DNA of 64,000 bases from Pomphorhynchus laevis. Its lineage: Eukaryota > Acanthocephala > Palaeacanthocephala > Echinorhynchida > Pomphorhynchidae. The notes beneath the pieces are model-generated. The model saw only the letters and a program-made list of their open reading frames with translations, made no database searches and was not told where the DNA came from. Each line of letters begins with the position of its first letter. Positions within the stretch are counted from its first letter, which is position 1. Positions 32,255 to 44,979 of the stretch are shown one piece after another. A program made the position numbers and the translations under genes. The stretch covers positions 78,081 through 142,080 of the forward strand of contig WNNJ02003166.1 of assembly GCA_012934845.2 (NCBI GenBank). The letters are read 5' to 3'.

Positions 32255-33580
32255 TAGACTTAGTTATTTGAGTCTACGTGCAAACTATTTTTATAAACCT
32301 CTTTTTATTAACACTTTTGATGGTTTAACAAAAATTAAACCATTAAGTAAATATAAATATATGGATAAAATTGAATTAATAGAATCCTTAAATATTTTGA
32401 TAAATCAAAATTATTTAAAAGTAGGGACATCTATATTTAGACAAGTAAAAGGTGTTCCAATGGGTGGTAATAGTAGCCCAATTATAGCTGACTTGTTTTT
32501 AAACTTTATAGAATATGAATTTGTTCATAACTGTGTAAAAACTAAATCTAAACAATATAAATATATGAAATATATGTTTCGATACATTGATGATATATGT
32601 GTATTTAATTCTAATAATTTTTATTCAATTAGTGAACACATTTATCCACAAAGCCTTATACTTAACAAAACCAATATTAATGATAAAGAAGGTGTATATC
32701 TAGATATGAACATTAAATTAACATTAACTAAAACTACTATTAATTTATATCGTAAAGATGACATATTTAAATTTACAAGAAACATATTTTAGCATGAGCA
32801 TTCATGCATTAAAAAAAGATTTATTTTAACGTGGCAAATGCGTGTCAGCGCACGCTTAGATGACCACAACAAAACAAAACTGTAAATCATGTGTCGAGAA
32901 GGTGTGAACGGAAGAGGTGTTTGAATGTGATAAAGAAGGGGGCGCGGCGGACGTCAAGAGGGAGTTGATTCCAGGCGAGTGAGGCGGCGACGAGGAAGGA
33001 TCGGAGACCGTAGTTGTTGGAGTAATTAGGAACGTGGAGTAAGAGGGTATGACGGGAACGCAGCGATAGCGAGGTGGGGCGAGTGTCGTCTAAGAAAGGA
33101 AGGTTGATGAACGATGGGGAGCCGACAGCGATGAGACGAAAAGTAACGAGAAGAAAGCGGAGTTTGATGCGGATGTGGATGGTGGGCCAGGAGAGTTGGG
33201 CATGCATACCATATAATATAAAATATAATACATTAAATAATGAAATTTTAAGAATTGCAACAATTTGTAACGATATTGGCTTTCTTGATATTCATTTAAA
33301 AAATTTAACATATAAATATTTTCAACTAGGTTACTGTAAAATTATAATCAAACAGAAAATAGTAAAATATATAATAGTAGTATATAATAATCAACACAAT
33401 AATATTAAAAATAAATTTAAAATCATTAGCGGGAAATTTTTATGGATGGATAATAAATAATATACTTTGTGTTAAAATAAGATACTATATAATCAATTTT
33501 TATTAGAGGTAATACGTCATTAGCACGTACTTGGCTCCGCAGTTATGTTGGGTTGAGGAATAGAGGCCGACACATGATAA
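32255..33580 (+). pseudogene. Naiad-like PLE fragment N5, split by a LINE
   Basis: The RT runs from about 32330 (IESLNILINQNYLKVGTSIF) through RQVKGVPMGGNSSPIIADL and FRYIDDICVFNSNNF to FKFTRNIF at 32790, then resumes at 33208 with CIPYNIKYN and ends KFLWMDNK at 33460, followed by its tail with GTAATACGTCATTAGC. The interruption is the LINE fragment at 32810-33200. 5'-truncated; the terminal block variant near 32250 lies on its left. Confidence 0.82.
32810..33200 (-). mobile_element. CR1/L2-type LINE 3' fragment inserted in N5
   Basis: On the minus strand (33207-32887) it reads HVPNYSNNYGLRSFLVAASL, AWNQLPLDVRRAPF and FKHLFRSHLLDT, the familiar C-terminal end of RTs in the CR1/L2 group. The heptamer CATGCAT is at 32803-32809 and again at 33201-33207, consistent with a target-site duplication. 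GC-rich against an AT-rich host. Severely 5'-truncated, as is usual for LINEs. Confidence 0.8.
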
Positions 33581-34335
33581 AGAAGGTATATATCTAGATA
33601 TAAACATTAGATTTACATAAAGATGACGTAAATTTACAAAAAATCATATTTTTGACGGAATATTCACACATTCCATATAATATAAAATATTATACATTGA
33701 ATAATGAAATTTTAAGAATTGCCATAATATAGAATAATATTGACTTTCTTCAAAATTATTTAAATACTTTAATAGATGCATATTTTAAATTAGGTTACCA
33801 TAAAAATACAATCAAACAAGAAAATAGTAAAATTTATAAATCAAAAAATATTATTAAAAATAAATTTAAACTGTAAAAGGGAAGATTTTTATGGATGGAT
33901 AATAAACAATATGTTTTCCATTAAGATATATAATGAAGAAATATAGAAGAAATACGTCATTAGCACGTATTTGACACCGCTGCTATATTGTGTCAAGGAA
34001 TAGGGGTCGAAACCTGATAGCATAACAGTTTCTCCGGATGACATCTAATCCTTATTATGATACAACGTCTGTTATTTATTGATCAATTCATAAAAATTGA
34101 CTTTTATTTTAAATTTCAATTTTTTATTTTAACTTGATGATATAAATTATAAAAAAATCTATAACATTTATTTTTTATTTACTTAATTTGATTTAATTAT
34201 TAAATTATATAAAAAATTTTAAAAATTAAGAAATTATTAAATTAAATAATAAATATTTAATTATTAAATTAATTTTTTTATTTTCATTTTATAATTATAT
34301 AAAATATGTAGACTTAATTATCTAATATTATTTGT
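33581..34335 (+). pseudogene. Naiad-like fragment N6 and complete tail
   Basis: Starts inside the RT C-terminal region (GATAAAGAAGGTATATATCT), passes ATGAAATTTTAAGAATTGCC and the KFLWMDNK-equivalent near 33890, then gives one of the most complete tails: TACGTCATTAGCACGTATTT, GGTCGAAACCTGATAGCATA, GTTATTTATTGATCAATTCA, ending near 34320 with TATGTAGACTTAATTATCTA. Directly abuts N5 in the same orientation. Confidence 0.7.
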
Positions 34336-36997
34336 CATACTCAAAAAGACACATATCCTCACAAAGAGGATTTCAAGTCTGCATTTGGTATCTTGCAAAG
34401 TCTGCATCCTTTTATTTAGAAATTATAAAAAGAGAAAACGTTATTTGTTTTTCTTCGTAAAGAACGTTATTCAACGTGTTTTACAAATTTGCTCTTGATA
34501 TTTGAGATCGCAACTAATTAAAAATGCTTCAGTTCATCCAAGTCCTTATGCATTCTGCTTTTTGCGCCCTTGCCAAAACGCTTACGGCGTTTCCACGTTG
34601 CACGGCCAAGCTAGTTTGGCCGTGCAGCAATTGTAATTTATGTAACTAATCACAATTATATTGTAATTCCAATTATATTGCATGTCTGTACTCAGACATG
34701 TATTACAGGTGAATTTAATCGCTATGGGCTAAATTGTACTGTGTGATTTAATCATTAAAAATTGATAAAGGGTAGTTTTTAATTTATTAAGGATATCAAT
34801 AAAATATTTAACAAATATTTATTTGTTAAATTAATTAAGATAATGTAAATATTAATCAAATGAAATAAGCAATTATTTAATTAAATAATCAATTAAATAA
34901 GAGTTTAGTCATATTTTGAATAATATTTTATCAATTATGATTTTAATATTTTAAAAAAACAGTTTAATTGATTTTGTAAGGTTTATTAAATTTTTTTTCT
35001 GAACATTTTATTTGAAGCATTTTAAACTGTTTTCAGTAATTTCAGATTGTTTTATCATTTCTCGACACTTTTAAATTTTTTACTGAAATATTTTCAGCAT
35101 CGATACAATAATCTTTATAATTTATTTTTGTAATATCCCAATATGTAATCGCAAGTAATTTACAATAAAATACAATTGTCTGATACAGTTGTAGTTTCAA
35201 GATAACGCTAATAACTAAAATTTCATGAATATTTACAAAATTGAAAATTTAACGAAAACTTTACATTATGAACGTTGACTAATTTGTTACCTGATGAAAA
35301 CAAAGTTTTTACAAATAAATTAAGACTACAGAATGAAATTAAAGTTATTAAACCATCACATTTTTTACAGTATTTTATTTATTTGGTAATTTGCTTTTTA
35401 AAGTTCGTATGATTGTTGCTTATTTACGCTTTTTATTAAGATAACTAATTCCATGTACATTTCCTTAATGTTTTGTTCGTAGTTTTTGAAACAGCTCAGA
35501 ATGTGGATATCCTACCTGCTTCGCAAAAATAATGGCTTAAAACTTCTATTAAAAATACACGTATCATAAATATCACAAATTGGATTGGATTATTTTCTTT
35601 ATAATTTTATATTTCAATTGTAACCTGATGATAAATTAGTTCTCTATTGCATAATTCAATTTCATATTTTTTACATTTAATTCTTATGTAACATGTTTTT
35701 AAATCGTATAATCAATAGAACCAGCAACAAAATTAAAATTAAATTTTAAGTAATCAAATTTTAAATTTTTCGGTAAAGAGAGAGAGCTTAATTTTATCTA
35801 TAATGCTTCGGCACATTCCTTTATCAAGAGAAATCATGCTTCACTGCCCATATAACAGTATACATACATCCTCGACAAAGCACGTAACTGTTCCGTTTAG
35901 CGATTAACCTAGGTGTTGGTGTTAAACGTATTATTTTTGTCGATTTGATCTGGTAACAATGCGAAAATCAAACTATCGATAAGAAATTTTTTATAAATCT
36001 AAAATAATCGATTCAATGTCAGTATAACACAGTATTTTTCAAATAAATTAGAACTTCTCATTTCTTGATACACACATTTTGGATAAGGTAATTTTAGGAA
36101 AATTATAAACTTAACAGTTTTTATGATAATTAGTAACTCATGGGCAAGTAAGCATCCAGACTTGCATCATAACGATAAAAGTAATGAATTCAAGTCTGAT
36201 GAAGGTGTATATTTCTAGCAGAATATCATCTAATTTTATTCATCACATATGTACATTTTATTAATCAAATATAAATACTCTCAGTTTCTTCAAATTGTTG
36301 TTCATTCTGCGAGATGTCCTTTATTTTATGCATTTTCTTTATTTTTATGCATATGTCCATTATTTTAAATGACATTTTAATTGCCTGCGCGATATATTCG
36401 GTGCAGGAAATAAAAATTAGCTGCACAATTTTAATTTTACAATTTAAAATTTATAACGATTTGGGTCGTTTTGCGGATTTGTTAAAATTTCATTAATTCT
36501 AACGAGTAATTTATGGAATTAATTATAGAATAAATTATTTAATTTATAGAATTAATTAGAAGTGATCAAGAGTTTCACATGTGTGGTTTTGGTTTATCTT
36601 TGATTCCGTTGAAATTCGCTTCCGAATTATTTGGCTGATTAAAATGTCGATAGACATTTTAATACGATAATTCACGTGTGAACATTTATGTACATAAATT
36701 TAATCTCGTTTTTAAATTTCAAAAATAAGTATGTTCTTACAAAAACTTCAAGCATTTTACAATGTTGCTATTCAGCGACACTACGCGAGACTGTGTAATA
36801 CAAATACGGTATTATGGAAGTTACTACCGATATTGGTGGCACTGTAGATTTTTTTAATTTGATGATATTGTATGTTATGATTGTGTGTTTAAGCTGTTAA
36901 ATATTTTTGTTCTAGTTAACATTTTAGAATTACTTTATCTGCCTCATTCTGCTTTTTTTTAAATTTATTCTGATTAGTAATGTTAATTATTTCTCAA
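34336..36997. other. AT-rich unique region
   Basis: The longest stretch without recognised elements. A hairpin at 34599-34626 has 11-bp arms TGCACGGCCAA/TTGGCCGTGCA. A 60-residue open frame at 36314-36496 is hydrophobic and unassigned. A minus-strand stretch near 35520-35440 reads IFAKQVGYPHSELFQKL and might be coding but has no supporting signals. Confidence 0.35.
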
Positions 36998-37235
36998 ACG
37001 TTTTTTAAAGTTTAAACGTTTTTTACTCCAAAAATCACTAGCAAAAAAATAATTACTAGTTTTAAATACAATATAAATAAATACAATATAAATTTTTCTT
37101 AAATACAATATAAAAACGTTTTTTAAAGTTTAAACGTTTTTAACTCCAAAAATCACTAGCAAAAAAATAATTACTAGTTTTAAATACAATATAAATAAAT
37201 ACAATATAAATTTTTTTTAAATACAATATAAGTCA
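36998..37235. repeat. 118-bp tandem duplication
   Basis: Two units starting at 36998 and 37116 with ACGTTTTTTAAAGTTTAAAC and containing CACTAGCAAAAAAATAATTA. Nearly identical, so recent. Confidence 0.93.
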
Positions 37236-37315
37236 TCATAACAATCAACAAGACAAGTCGATAAAATCAAGCAATCGTCTTCATTGACTATCAATCGTCT
37301 TCCTTCTTCTTCCAT

Positions 37316-37945
37316 TTACGGCCTCAGGTCTAGGGGGATCTGAGTCCCCCAACCGATCCAACACGCCGCTTTCCGACTGAACCACCCGGGGTCTTTCACC
37401 CCCCCCCGAAGAATCCAATCGGCGCGGACTATGCTTGGTAAACGAGAGACGAGGAGCTTAAGAAACCTTAGCCTTTGCTCTGGGGGACGTCCTCTCGAAA
37501 AGAAGACTAATCCCGAGATAGCCCAAGTTCCCCAAAGGCGCACTTGGGTTTTCCCTTTCAATGACATATGTTAAGCCAGTTTCAGGGCCCACCTAGCTTT
37601 CTTCAAGATGCGTTTAAGTCTATCCAGGTCAGATATCGCTGACCAGTTCAACGTAACTGTGAACCCCAGGTATTTTACTCGACTTGTGAAGGTGGGGAGT
37701 GGTTCAGAAGCAAATAAGGAGGAAAGCGCAGAGAGTGCTAGTCTCTTAAGTTTTTGCTTTGCTGCAGGGGGTGCCATGAAAGACAACCACATGCGATTTA
37801 GCGGTGTTCAAAACAAGGATGGACTTGGGTAAAGTCCATCCTTGGGTATCTAAAAAAGAAACGGCTGATGTCAGAGACTACGTCTTTACACCTGTGTCCA
37901 GTGAACAGGGCTGTGGTGTCATCAGCGTACACCAACTACCGATAT
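37316..37945 (-). pseudogene. APE-type LINE (R1/jockey-like) 3' end, copy 1
   Basis: The minus strand from 37945 reads VGVYADDTTALFTGHRCKD (RT motif C), then KYLGFTVTLNWSAISDLDRL, KTQVRLWGTWAISGLVFF, then WFSRKAACWIGWGTQIPLD and DLRP, then stop. YADD rather than YIDD and the overall order fit R1/jockey-group LINEs. One stop separates LKLA from HMSLKGK. The opposite-strand copy at 40500-41010 has the same protein end, so the two LINEs lie tail-outward as an inverted pair. Confidence 0.75.
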
Positions 37946-38138
37946 TTAATTTTTAAGTTCCATGTTTTAATTATTTCGTAGTCGCGGATTTATAAAAAAA
38001 ATTTCAAAAATTTGCAGTATTAATATGGTCGGATAATCAAAAAGCTCCAATAAAACAAATCTCCCGACAAAAGCAACAAAGGTAAGTGTTAATTCTTCTA
38101 ATTTCTTAATCTCAAGCACGGAGGGAGAACTACCTCCT

Positions 38139-38507
38139 GTGCCTAAATTGGTAAACCTGGTAATAATCAGACTTCTTCAACCATTCAAACGTATTAATCT
38201 CTTCAATATACTCCCAAGAGAATTTACAAGCGTTTATAAGAAGAGAATTCTATTTAATTCAATAAAATACTTAGACTCCGAAATCCGGATTTCGTTTAGC
38301 TCTCCGGATCTGGCAGCGTACCAAGAATTCTTTGACATGCATCTAAAAGAATTTGGATCGACTACCTACAGGCCTATTCAGGCTACTCTGAAAATAAATA
38401 AATTTCCCCTCTTCGCAACGGATGAGGATTTAGGAGCCCTCACATCTAAGTACAAAATCACAATATTCGCAGCATTTTGGGCAAGAAAGGCCAGTCTATA
38501 CCAGTAG
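38139..38507 (+). pseudogene. LINE ORF1 N-terminal part
   Basis: 122 open codons from PKLVNLVIIRLLQPF to KYKITIFAAFWARKASLYQ. The downstream part in other frames has cysteine clusters typical of RNA-binding zinc knuckles in ORF1 proteins of R1/jockey LINEs. Assignment rests mostly on its position upstream of the endonuclease. Confidence 0.5.
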
Positions 38508-38941
38508 CATTCTGTTCTATCGCAGTCGACTAGGCGGAATGCCGAGCAAAACGTAAATGTAACCCCTTCTTGGTGTAGAACTGTTCTTTTACTCTTATAG
38601 ACGCTGACAACTTAACATACTCCCATTGCAATGGGTGCCACCTTTGGGGCACTGGTCTTGAACTTCACTAGGCCCCGTACGTGTGGGGTTTGCAGCTCTT
38701 CTGACGTCCATGAAGGGAAATAAGTTATCCCCCTCAATGCTTCAATTGTGGTGGTCAGCACCCGCCTGGTCAATAAGATGACATATCTTCAGAGAATACA
38801 AGTTAAGGCATTGTGGGGCACCGACCAGACCGGAGCATGCTTTGCCGATGCATGCTTGTCCTATTAAACCAGTTCCGGTACGACGGACACCAATATTATC
38901 AAACTTGTGGACGCTAGATTACAGGGATACGAGGACGAGAT

Positions 38942-39241
38942 TTGAGCCTTAGCGAATCATCTGATAGAGAAATTCGAGAAGTCCCGATCTCCTCCATCGA
39001 CGATTATTACCGCTTCAAAGAGAGCCTCCATTCTAAGAAGAAATCTGCTTCAAAACTGAGGTTGGCTTCCTTGAAGTTGGCAAAGAAAGATTATATCTGT
39101 TGGGAGTTGTTGGCCTCTAAGGGAGATGAAGATAATGCCGGTGGGCAAGTGTCTTCTCTCGGTAAGGCTATGAGTGAGGAGGGTAACTTTCACTCTCCTT
39201 GTTCCTCCTTGGAGGTAGGCATCCCACTCCAGCTGACGTAA
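38942..39241 (+). pseudogene. LINE ORF1 C-terminal part
   Basis: Charged, helix-prone segment (EIREVPISSIDDYYRFKESL, HSKKKSASKLRLASLKLAKK) ending five bases before the first ATG of the endonuclease frame, the tight ORF1/ORF2 spacing usual in such LINEs. Confidence 0.45.
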
Positions 39242-39246
39242 CACAA

Positions 39247-39783
39247 TGCAAAGTAGTCAAGAGCCTTTTTCACTGAATATCCTTCAGTGGAATTCGGGAG
39301 GTGCTTCTGCCCTTAGCCTTTTATATGATAGAGATGCAGATGTTATAGTCCTCCAGGAGACGTAGTCTATCCGTCTTCTCCAAGACATTACCCGATTTAT
39401 TCCTAAGCACATTTACACCCACTTTACTAAGTACATAACCCCTCCTCACTCCTCTTCATCGCAAGGTCTTTTAACCTTACTTAAATGCTCCGTAAGATCG
39501 TCCCTCCTTTTAAACTATTATCGTTCAGTCCTGTCTTGTTTAGCTATATCACTTTGTAAAAACGGGAAACGTATCAGTATAGGCAATATCTATATTAGGC
39601 CAGGAGAAATTTACAAGAATTGTAAGCTCATGGACCGTATTTTAGGTAGAGGCTATGGCATGTTACTTGGTGACTTCAACGACAGAACTGGTCGTTGGAT
39701 TAATGCAGCACTCCGCAGAGCTGGAAAGATTACCACCTTATTCATAAACCACCGTCCCCACTTTTCATTGCTCAACAACTAAT
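39247..39783 (+). pseudogene. LINE ORF2 APE-like endonuclease
   Basis: Reads SLNILQWNSGGASALSLLYD, DADVIVLQET, ISIGNIYIRPGEIYKN and GMLLGDFNDRTG. The N...E...D residues of apurinic-endonuclease-type nucleases are recognisable in QWNSGG, LQET and GDFND. An in-frame stop follows LQET. The nuclease would nick target DNA for target-primed reverse transcription. Confidence 0.75.
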
Positions 39784-40281
39784 TCAATCCTCGACATATT
39801 ACTGCTTCATAAGATGTGGTTGTTGAAACCCATCTGTACTGAGCAATCGCGCTAAAAACAGACCTCTTATGACCTAATTCGTTGGCGGATAGAAGAATAT
39901 AGGTTGCTTAGAAAGAGGATTCACTTTTATCCAATCAGAGTAGCTTTCTTTCAGACAGCTATCCAACTTTTCCCCAGAATTGGTAATGAGAGTTTGACCG
40001 AATTAAATTCATACCTCTCATCACAAGCTACCGCGTTTTTTTTCGACTACCTATAAAGGTCGAATATACAATCCCACTCCTACAAAACTCAAGGTACTAG
40101 CTAAAATGCTACACCTTCCTAATCTCTCTGTTTCCGGCAGACAGGTCCTCTCGAATGTATACTGGATCCCTAGATATAGGTTCTAGTTGAGTAGAGATAG
40201 GGCGAGCATTTCTTGCCTTATCCTTCTCAGTCTTCGTTTTGGAAGATATTTAAGAAGTTCGTCTGCTGAAAGGAGAGAGCT

Positions 40282-41007
40282 TTGGGTTGGATAGGTAGCA
40301 TAGCCCTTGACAAAGTTTTGGAGGAGTCACTATCCCTACATAATTATGGAGCCACTCTACCTTCCCAACAAATCCCGCCATGGCGTGAGTTTAGGAGCAG
40401 GGACTTATCTGTCACAGACATCCTAAACGGATATATCCTACGCAGGTGCAAAAATGTAATCTCTGATATCAGCCGTTTATTTTTAAGATTAACAGATCAG
40501 TTACCCATATCCAATCTTATTTTAAACTCATCCAAATCGCAGGTGGTTGTCTTTCATGGCACTCCTGCGACAAAGAAAAAATAAAGAGACTAGCACTCTC
40601 AGCTATCTTCCAAAGTGACTAATCAACCACTCCCTACCTTCACAAGTCGAGTAAAATAACTAGGGTTTACCATTACGGTGAACTGGTCAGCGAAAGCTGA
40701 CCTGGATAGACTCAAACGTAATCTGAAGAGAGCTAGGTGCGCCCTAAAACTGGCTCAGCATATGTCATTGAATGGGAAAACTCAAGTGCGCCTATGGGGT
40801 ACTTGGCCTATCTCTGGATTAGTCTTTTTTAAGAGGACGTCGCCCACAGCAAAGACTAAGGTTTCTCAAGCTCCTCATCTCGCGATTACCGAGCATAGTC
40901 AGCCTCGACTGGACTCTTCGGGGGTGAAAGACCCTGAAAGGTTCAGTCGGAAAGCAGCGTGTTGGATTGACTGGAGGGCTCAGATCCCGCTGGACCTGAG
41001 GCCATAA
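40282..41007 (+). pseudogene. LINE ORF2 RT C-terminal part
   Basis: Reads IPPWREFRSRDLSVTDIL, then VISDISRLFLRLTDQLPISN, LNSSKSQVVVFHGT, then NWSAKADLDRLKRNLKRA, KTQVRLWGTWPISGLVFF and QIPLDLRP. The PPWREF segment usually lies after the palm, yet precedes it here, so the copy is internally rearranged. The end matches 37316-37792 on the other strand. Confidence 0.7.
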
Positions 41008-41382
41008 AGATTTGGTAGAAAACTGCAGTTGATTGACTATCATTTTTGAAACTCACATTTTTCTTTTTTATTTTTTTGTCTGTTTTTCTGACCGATGTAT
41101 TTATTATTTAACAAATCCCTTATTATTATGAAGTTACTATCGGTAACATAGTATTAAGGCGCACTTGTTTAAATCGTAGTATATATATCTTGCAAGTGTC
41201 GACTATTTGTGTTAGACGGGTGTTTTCTCTAGGAATGTTTTATTTTTAATATGACAATGTTTTAATTACAAACATTTCTATTAAAATTAAATTGAAACAT
41301 TTAAATGAATGTGCGTGGATTAAAAGTCAATATGAATGGAAAAAGTGTCTGACTATAAAATGTAAAAATTTCAAACGTTAAA

Positions 41383-41663
41383 ATTTTTCCGTGTGATGTT
41401 ACTAATGTGTACTATAGTATTACTCATACTATAATAATGTGGCATATTGTGAACATAATCCTATATGCATATAATACTCAGCGATTCTCTATAATCAATA
41501 AAAAACTTTGCAATTTACTCAAAAATTTTTCCGTGTGATGTAACTAATGTGTACTATGGTATTTCTGATACAATAATAATGTGCCATATTGTGAACATAA
41601 TCCTATATGCATATAATACTTAGCGATTCTTTTTAATAAATAAAAAACTTTGCAATTTACTCA
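41383..41663. repeat. 141-bp tandem duplication
   Basis: Two units, each with TTTTTCCGTGTGATGT, ATATTGTGAACATAATCCTA and AAACTTTGCAATTTACTCAA, beginning near 41383 and 41523. A few substitutions separate them. Confidence 0.93.
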
Positions 41664-42835
41664 ATACTTTTCGACTATATCTGATCACGCATGGTTACGT
41701 TACTGAAGATATTACAGATCATATAGCTAATAGTGACTCTAAAGAATCAAAGACGATTATTTGTGCGTCAAATGTTTTAATAATGATTTTAGACACGATT
41801 ATATATTGTGTTATAGGAATAATATAACAGTTGCTAAACTGTTTTTAATATTAAATCAATTGATGAATTAACATTGGATAATTTTAAGGAGATTCCAAAT
41901 TATCCAATGTTATCCAAAATTATCCAAGGAAACACGCTAAAAATTGTTATGATTTGAAATATGATTATAATTTCAAATATGATTTTACATATTTGAAATT
42001 CACATATAACTTAATATTGACAAAAATATGCGATTTTGACACGTATTAGTATATAAACATGTAGTTGATGCACGGGAAGATCTATTTGGCACGATGGAAA
42101 GCTGTACATATGATTTCCAAGGTTGTAATATTTTCAAAAGCATTTAATGGCAAACTGATAACGGCCAAATGTAATCTATCAAATATAACAGTTTTTAGTA
42201 TTGAATTATAAAAATAAACAAGTGAAAACAAAAGTTTACGTTTGTCTTTGACAGGTTTAATAAATGGCAATTCGGATTGCCATTTAGTAAAGGGATTTTA
42301 AAATCCATTTTAGTTTCCAGATTATGGAAGAAGAACAATTACACGGTTTGTCCACTTATGTATCACTTTCAAACAATCAATTAATGATATCGTCCCACTT
42401 ATCATAAATTAGTTAAATATTACTTTATTCGCTATTATTAAAAGTTCAGTTATAATATTTAAATATTTTACTTAATATGCTTAACTCTATATGGACACAA
42501 ATATATATTCAAATTTGTAAACTCAAAAGTAAAGTATACAGTTTACTAATAAACTGAATTCTGTGTTATAGACATGGTATTGTTAATGTGGTCAAAGATT
42601 CACAAAGAAGGAAAGAACCGTATGCTATAACTACGTTTCTCTTTACATTACAGAAAATTTAAAACATTATATTTTATTAATTAAATTAATAAAAATTAAT
42701 TTAATTAATTTAATGGAAGATGCTTAAATTAAAAGATATTTTATTTAATTTAATAATTCTGATCAATAAATTGAGTTATTTTTACTACACATAACTTACT
42801 AAAAGTTCTTGAAAAATTCGCAGAAGATTCCCTAT
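41664..42835. other. Region with one unassigned minus-strand open frame
   Basis: Mostly unique AT-rich sequence. On the minus strand 42300-42082 an open stretch of about 70 codons reads KWQSELPFIKPVKDKRKLLF and VIFDRLHLAVISLPLNAFEN, ending in a stop at 42082. Amino-acid use looks protein-like but I do not recognise the family, and splice signals are unclear. Possible orphan exon. Confidence 0.3.
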
Positions 42836-42839
42836 TTTT

Positions 42840-43060
42840 AGGTCAAAACATTCCCTATTTTTCGACTCAACATAGCAGCGGGGCCAATAAATGATAATGA
42901 CGTATTTCATCGTATATACTGATACATCGTATATTATTTATTAGTCAATTCATAAATCAGATTAACTGACCGAGTCTACGTATTTTATACTATTTATAAA
43001 TTAAAAATGATGTTAAATAAAAATTAGATAAACAATAATTAGTTAAATTATAAATAATTA
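42840..43060 (-). repeat. Solo Naiad tail
   Basis: Contains GACTCAACATAGCAGCGGGGCC, TAATGACGTATTTCATCG, TTATTAGTCAATTCATAA and the terminal block AACTGACCGAGTCTACGTAT, compacted relative to full tails by internal deletion. Confidence 0.65.
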
Positions 43061-43599
43061 TAAATAATAAACAATTGTAGATAATTAATAGTAGATATTT
43101 ATTAGTTAATAAATATCTAAAATACGTATTTTTTAAATTATTTAAATTCCAACTTTATCTAAATATCTAAAATACTCAGTTATCTGATCATTGACGATAA
43201 TGAGTAACGTGTGTAATAATACTTTAATTGTGAGATAATATTTCATTCGAGTATCAAAATTTTATTAACGTGTAAATTACCAACACTTCCGTCTGTAAGT
43301 TTAAGGTACTGACAGAGATTTGTCACGTATACATATAGGATTCCTTGCTTATATCCAAATGGCAAAAGCGAATTTAATCGTAGTAATTTTATTATGACAC
43401 TTTTTAAAATATATTAGATATCCACAAGAGAGATACTAATGGTTTATTTGTGTACAACGTTTTGGTTAAACACTGTAACCATTTCAAGTACAAAATGTTT
43501 AATATTTTTGTTTTTTTCGTCGATAACCTGAGCCTGAATCGCTCGGAAGATGGTCTAAGACTGCATACAGGTTTTTGTTCAACAGTCTACTGTCCATCT

Positions 43600-44110
43600 A
43601 AAAGGTGTTTAGAATCTCGAACGGAAACATAGAAAACATTAGGAGTAGAATAAAAAACAAAGAATGTGTGGCCACTTATGTTGGTCAAACTCAACGATTA
43701 TGACACTTAAGAATAAAGTGATCTAAAGAAATGCTATCCGTCTTCTGCAATACAAAACAATTCGCTCAGCAACAATCCTCTAAATGATATAAAAATAATT
43801 AAAAAGGAGTTAAATACCCACAGAGTTTAATATTCCAATCGATGTATATTAATGCCAAAGGAATAAAAGACCCACGTTAAATTATCATCTAAGTATTTTT
43901 ATCGACAGCTGAAAAAAGAGTAGAAAATGAAAATGCTATCTTTCGTATAAGATCGTAAAATGTTTGTACATGTGCACTTAATTAAAAAGGTAACAGTGTT
44001 TGACCGAAACGTTGTAGGCATATCTCTCGTGTGTATAATGCCTATCAAACATATTCACCGACACACAAAAGTATAAAGTGACGTAGTTGAAGAAAATATG
44101 TAAAATCAGT
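43600..44110 (+). pseudogene. Decayed PLE-D GIY-YIG end
   Basis: Reads NKECVATYVGQTQRL near 43660, the TYVGQT signature of GIY-YIG nucleases of Penelope/Poseidon-type PLEs, followed by degraded coding (FNIPIDVY-like near 43840) and a 3' part with TTGACCGAAACGTTGTAGGC at about 43996, the GAAAC half of a hammerhead-like terminus. Many stops. It differs from the other PLE families of the window. Confidence 0.55.
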
Positions 44111-44975
44111 AAATTCAGCAAAATAACTTTTGCTTTATATGCGTTTATAAAGCAAAAGTTATAAAGGGGGTGTTACCTTATCAACATTGAGTTGATAAAG
44201 TTTCCTTACTTTATCAGTTGATACGGTAATGTTGATATCAATATTCTATTGAGTTGTAAACAGCCTTCGGTAAAACTTCATGAAATGTAGTCATAATTTA
44301 TAATATTGTTGTTTCCGCTGAATTCTACTTATTCTAGGTGATCGTTTAGGATTGGGACATATTCTTTTATTTTTAATTTTATGTGATTCCATAAGTCTGA
44401 AAAAATCAAATAAAAATAATAAATCAAAATTTTATTAGATAAATTGAAACAATTATTTTAAAAAATAATAATGAAGCATGATAATTTAATAAATAATAAA
44501 TAAATAATTATTAATTAATAATCTTAATAATTAATAATAAAATAATAAAGAATAAAAATATATTTACTGTTATAGTAAATAAAAGTAAATAATAGTGAGT
44601 ATTTTACAGTAAATAATATTTACGATCACCCTAAAATAAAAGTAAAAATATCTATCTACATTTATTATATTCATATTTTTACTATAAAAAATAGAGATAG
44701 CAAAAAATTAGTTCAACTTGAAAAGGCCCCAGTTTTTGATCGTAATGTTGTATACAAAAAAATATTTGTATCTCTCGTGTAGATAATAAACTATTATTAA
44801 CAAACTTTTTTAAACGCTCATTAATTGTGAATTCAAATAGAAATATAAATATACATTTTAAAGTTCTATAATTATCACTATAAGAAAATAGCTTATTTAG
44901 AGCTTAATTTAACTCTCAATCACGTCAATCACAGAGGTTCTACTATTGAGAAGTTACGATCTGAAATTTAGGTTT
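44111..44975. other. AT-rich spacer with second PLE-D terminus
   Basis: A duplicate of the PLE-D end is at about 44715-44790 (AAAAGGCCCCAGTTTTTGAT, GTATCTCTCGTGTAGATAAT). Otherwise no gene is seen. The segment before 44980 is the 5' flank of the disulfide-isomerase-like ORF; no clear promoter motif was found. Confidence 0.4.
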
Positions 44976-44979
44976 CTCA

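Larger units (their letters stand above)
38100..41010 (+). mobile_element. APE-type LINE (R1/jockey-like), long decayed copy 2
   Basis: Contains both ORFs of a non-LTR retrotransposon. ORF1 (38139-39241) starts PKLVNLVIIRLLQPFKRIN and has CCHC-type cysteine clusters around 38590-38760 (SHCNGCHLWGTG, CFNCGGQHPP). ORF2 starts at about 39247 with an APE endonuclease, then jumps to RT-related sequence. The RT core between about 39790 and 40440 is rearranged or deleted. Multiple stops and frame changes; dead. Confidence 0.75.

Noticed and set aside
34599-34626. Strong GC hairpin as a rho-independent terminator
   Set aside because: The window is eukaryotic and no gene precedes it; the hairpin is noted only as a structure.
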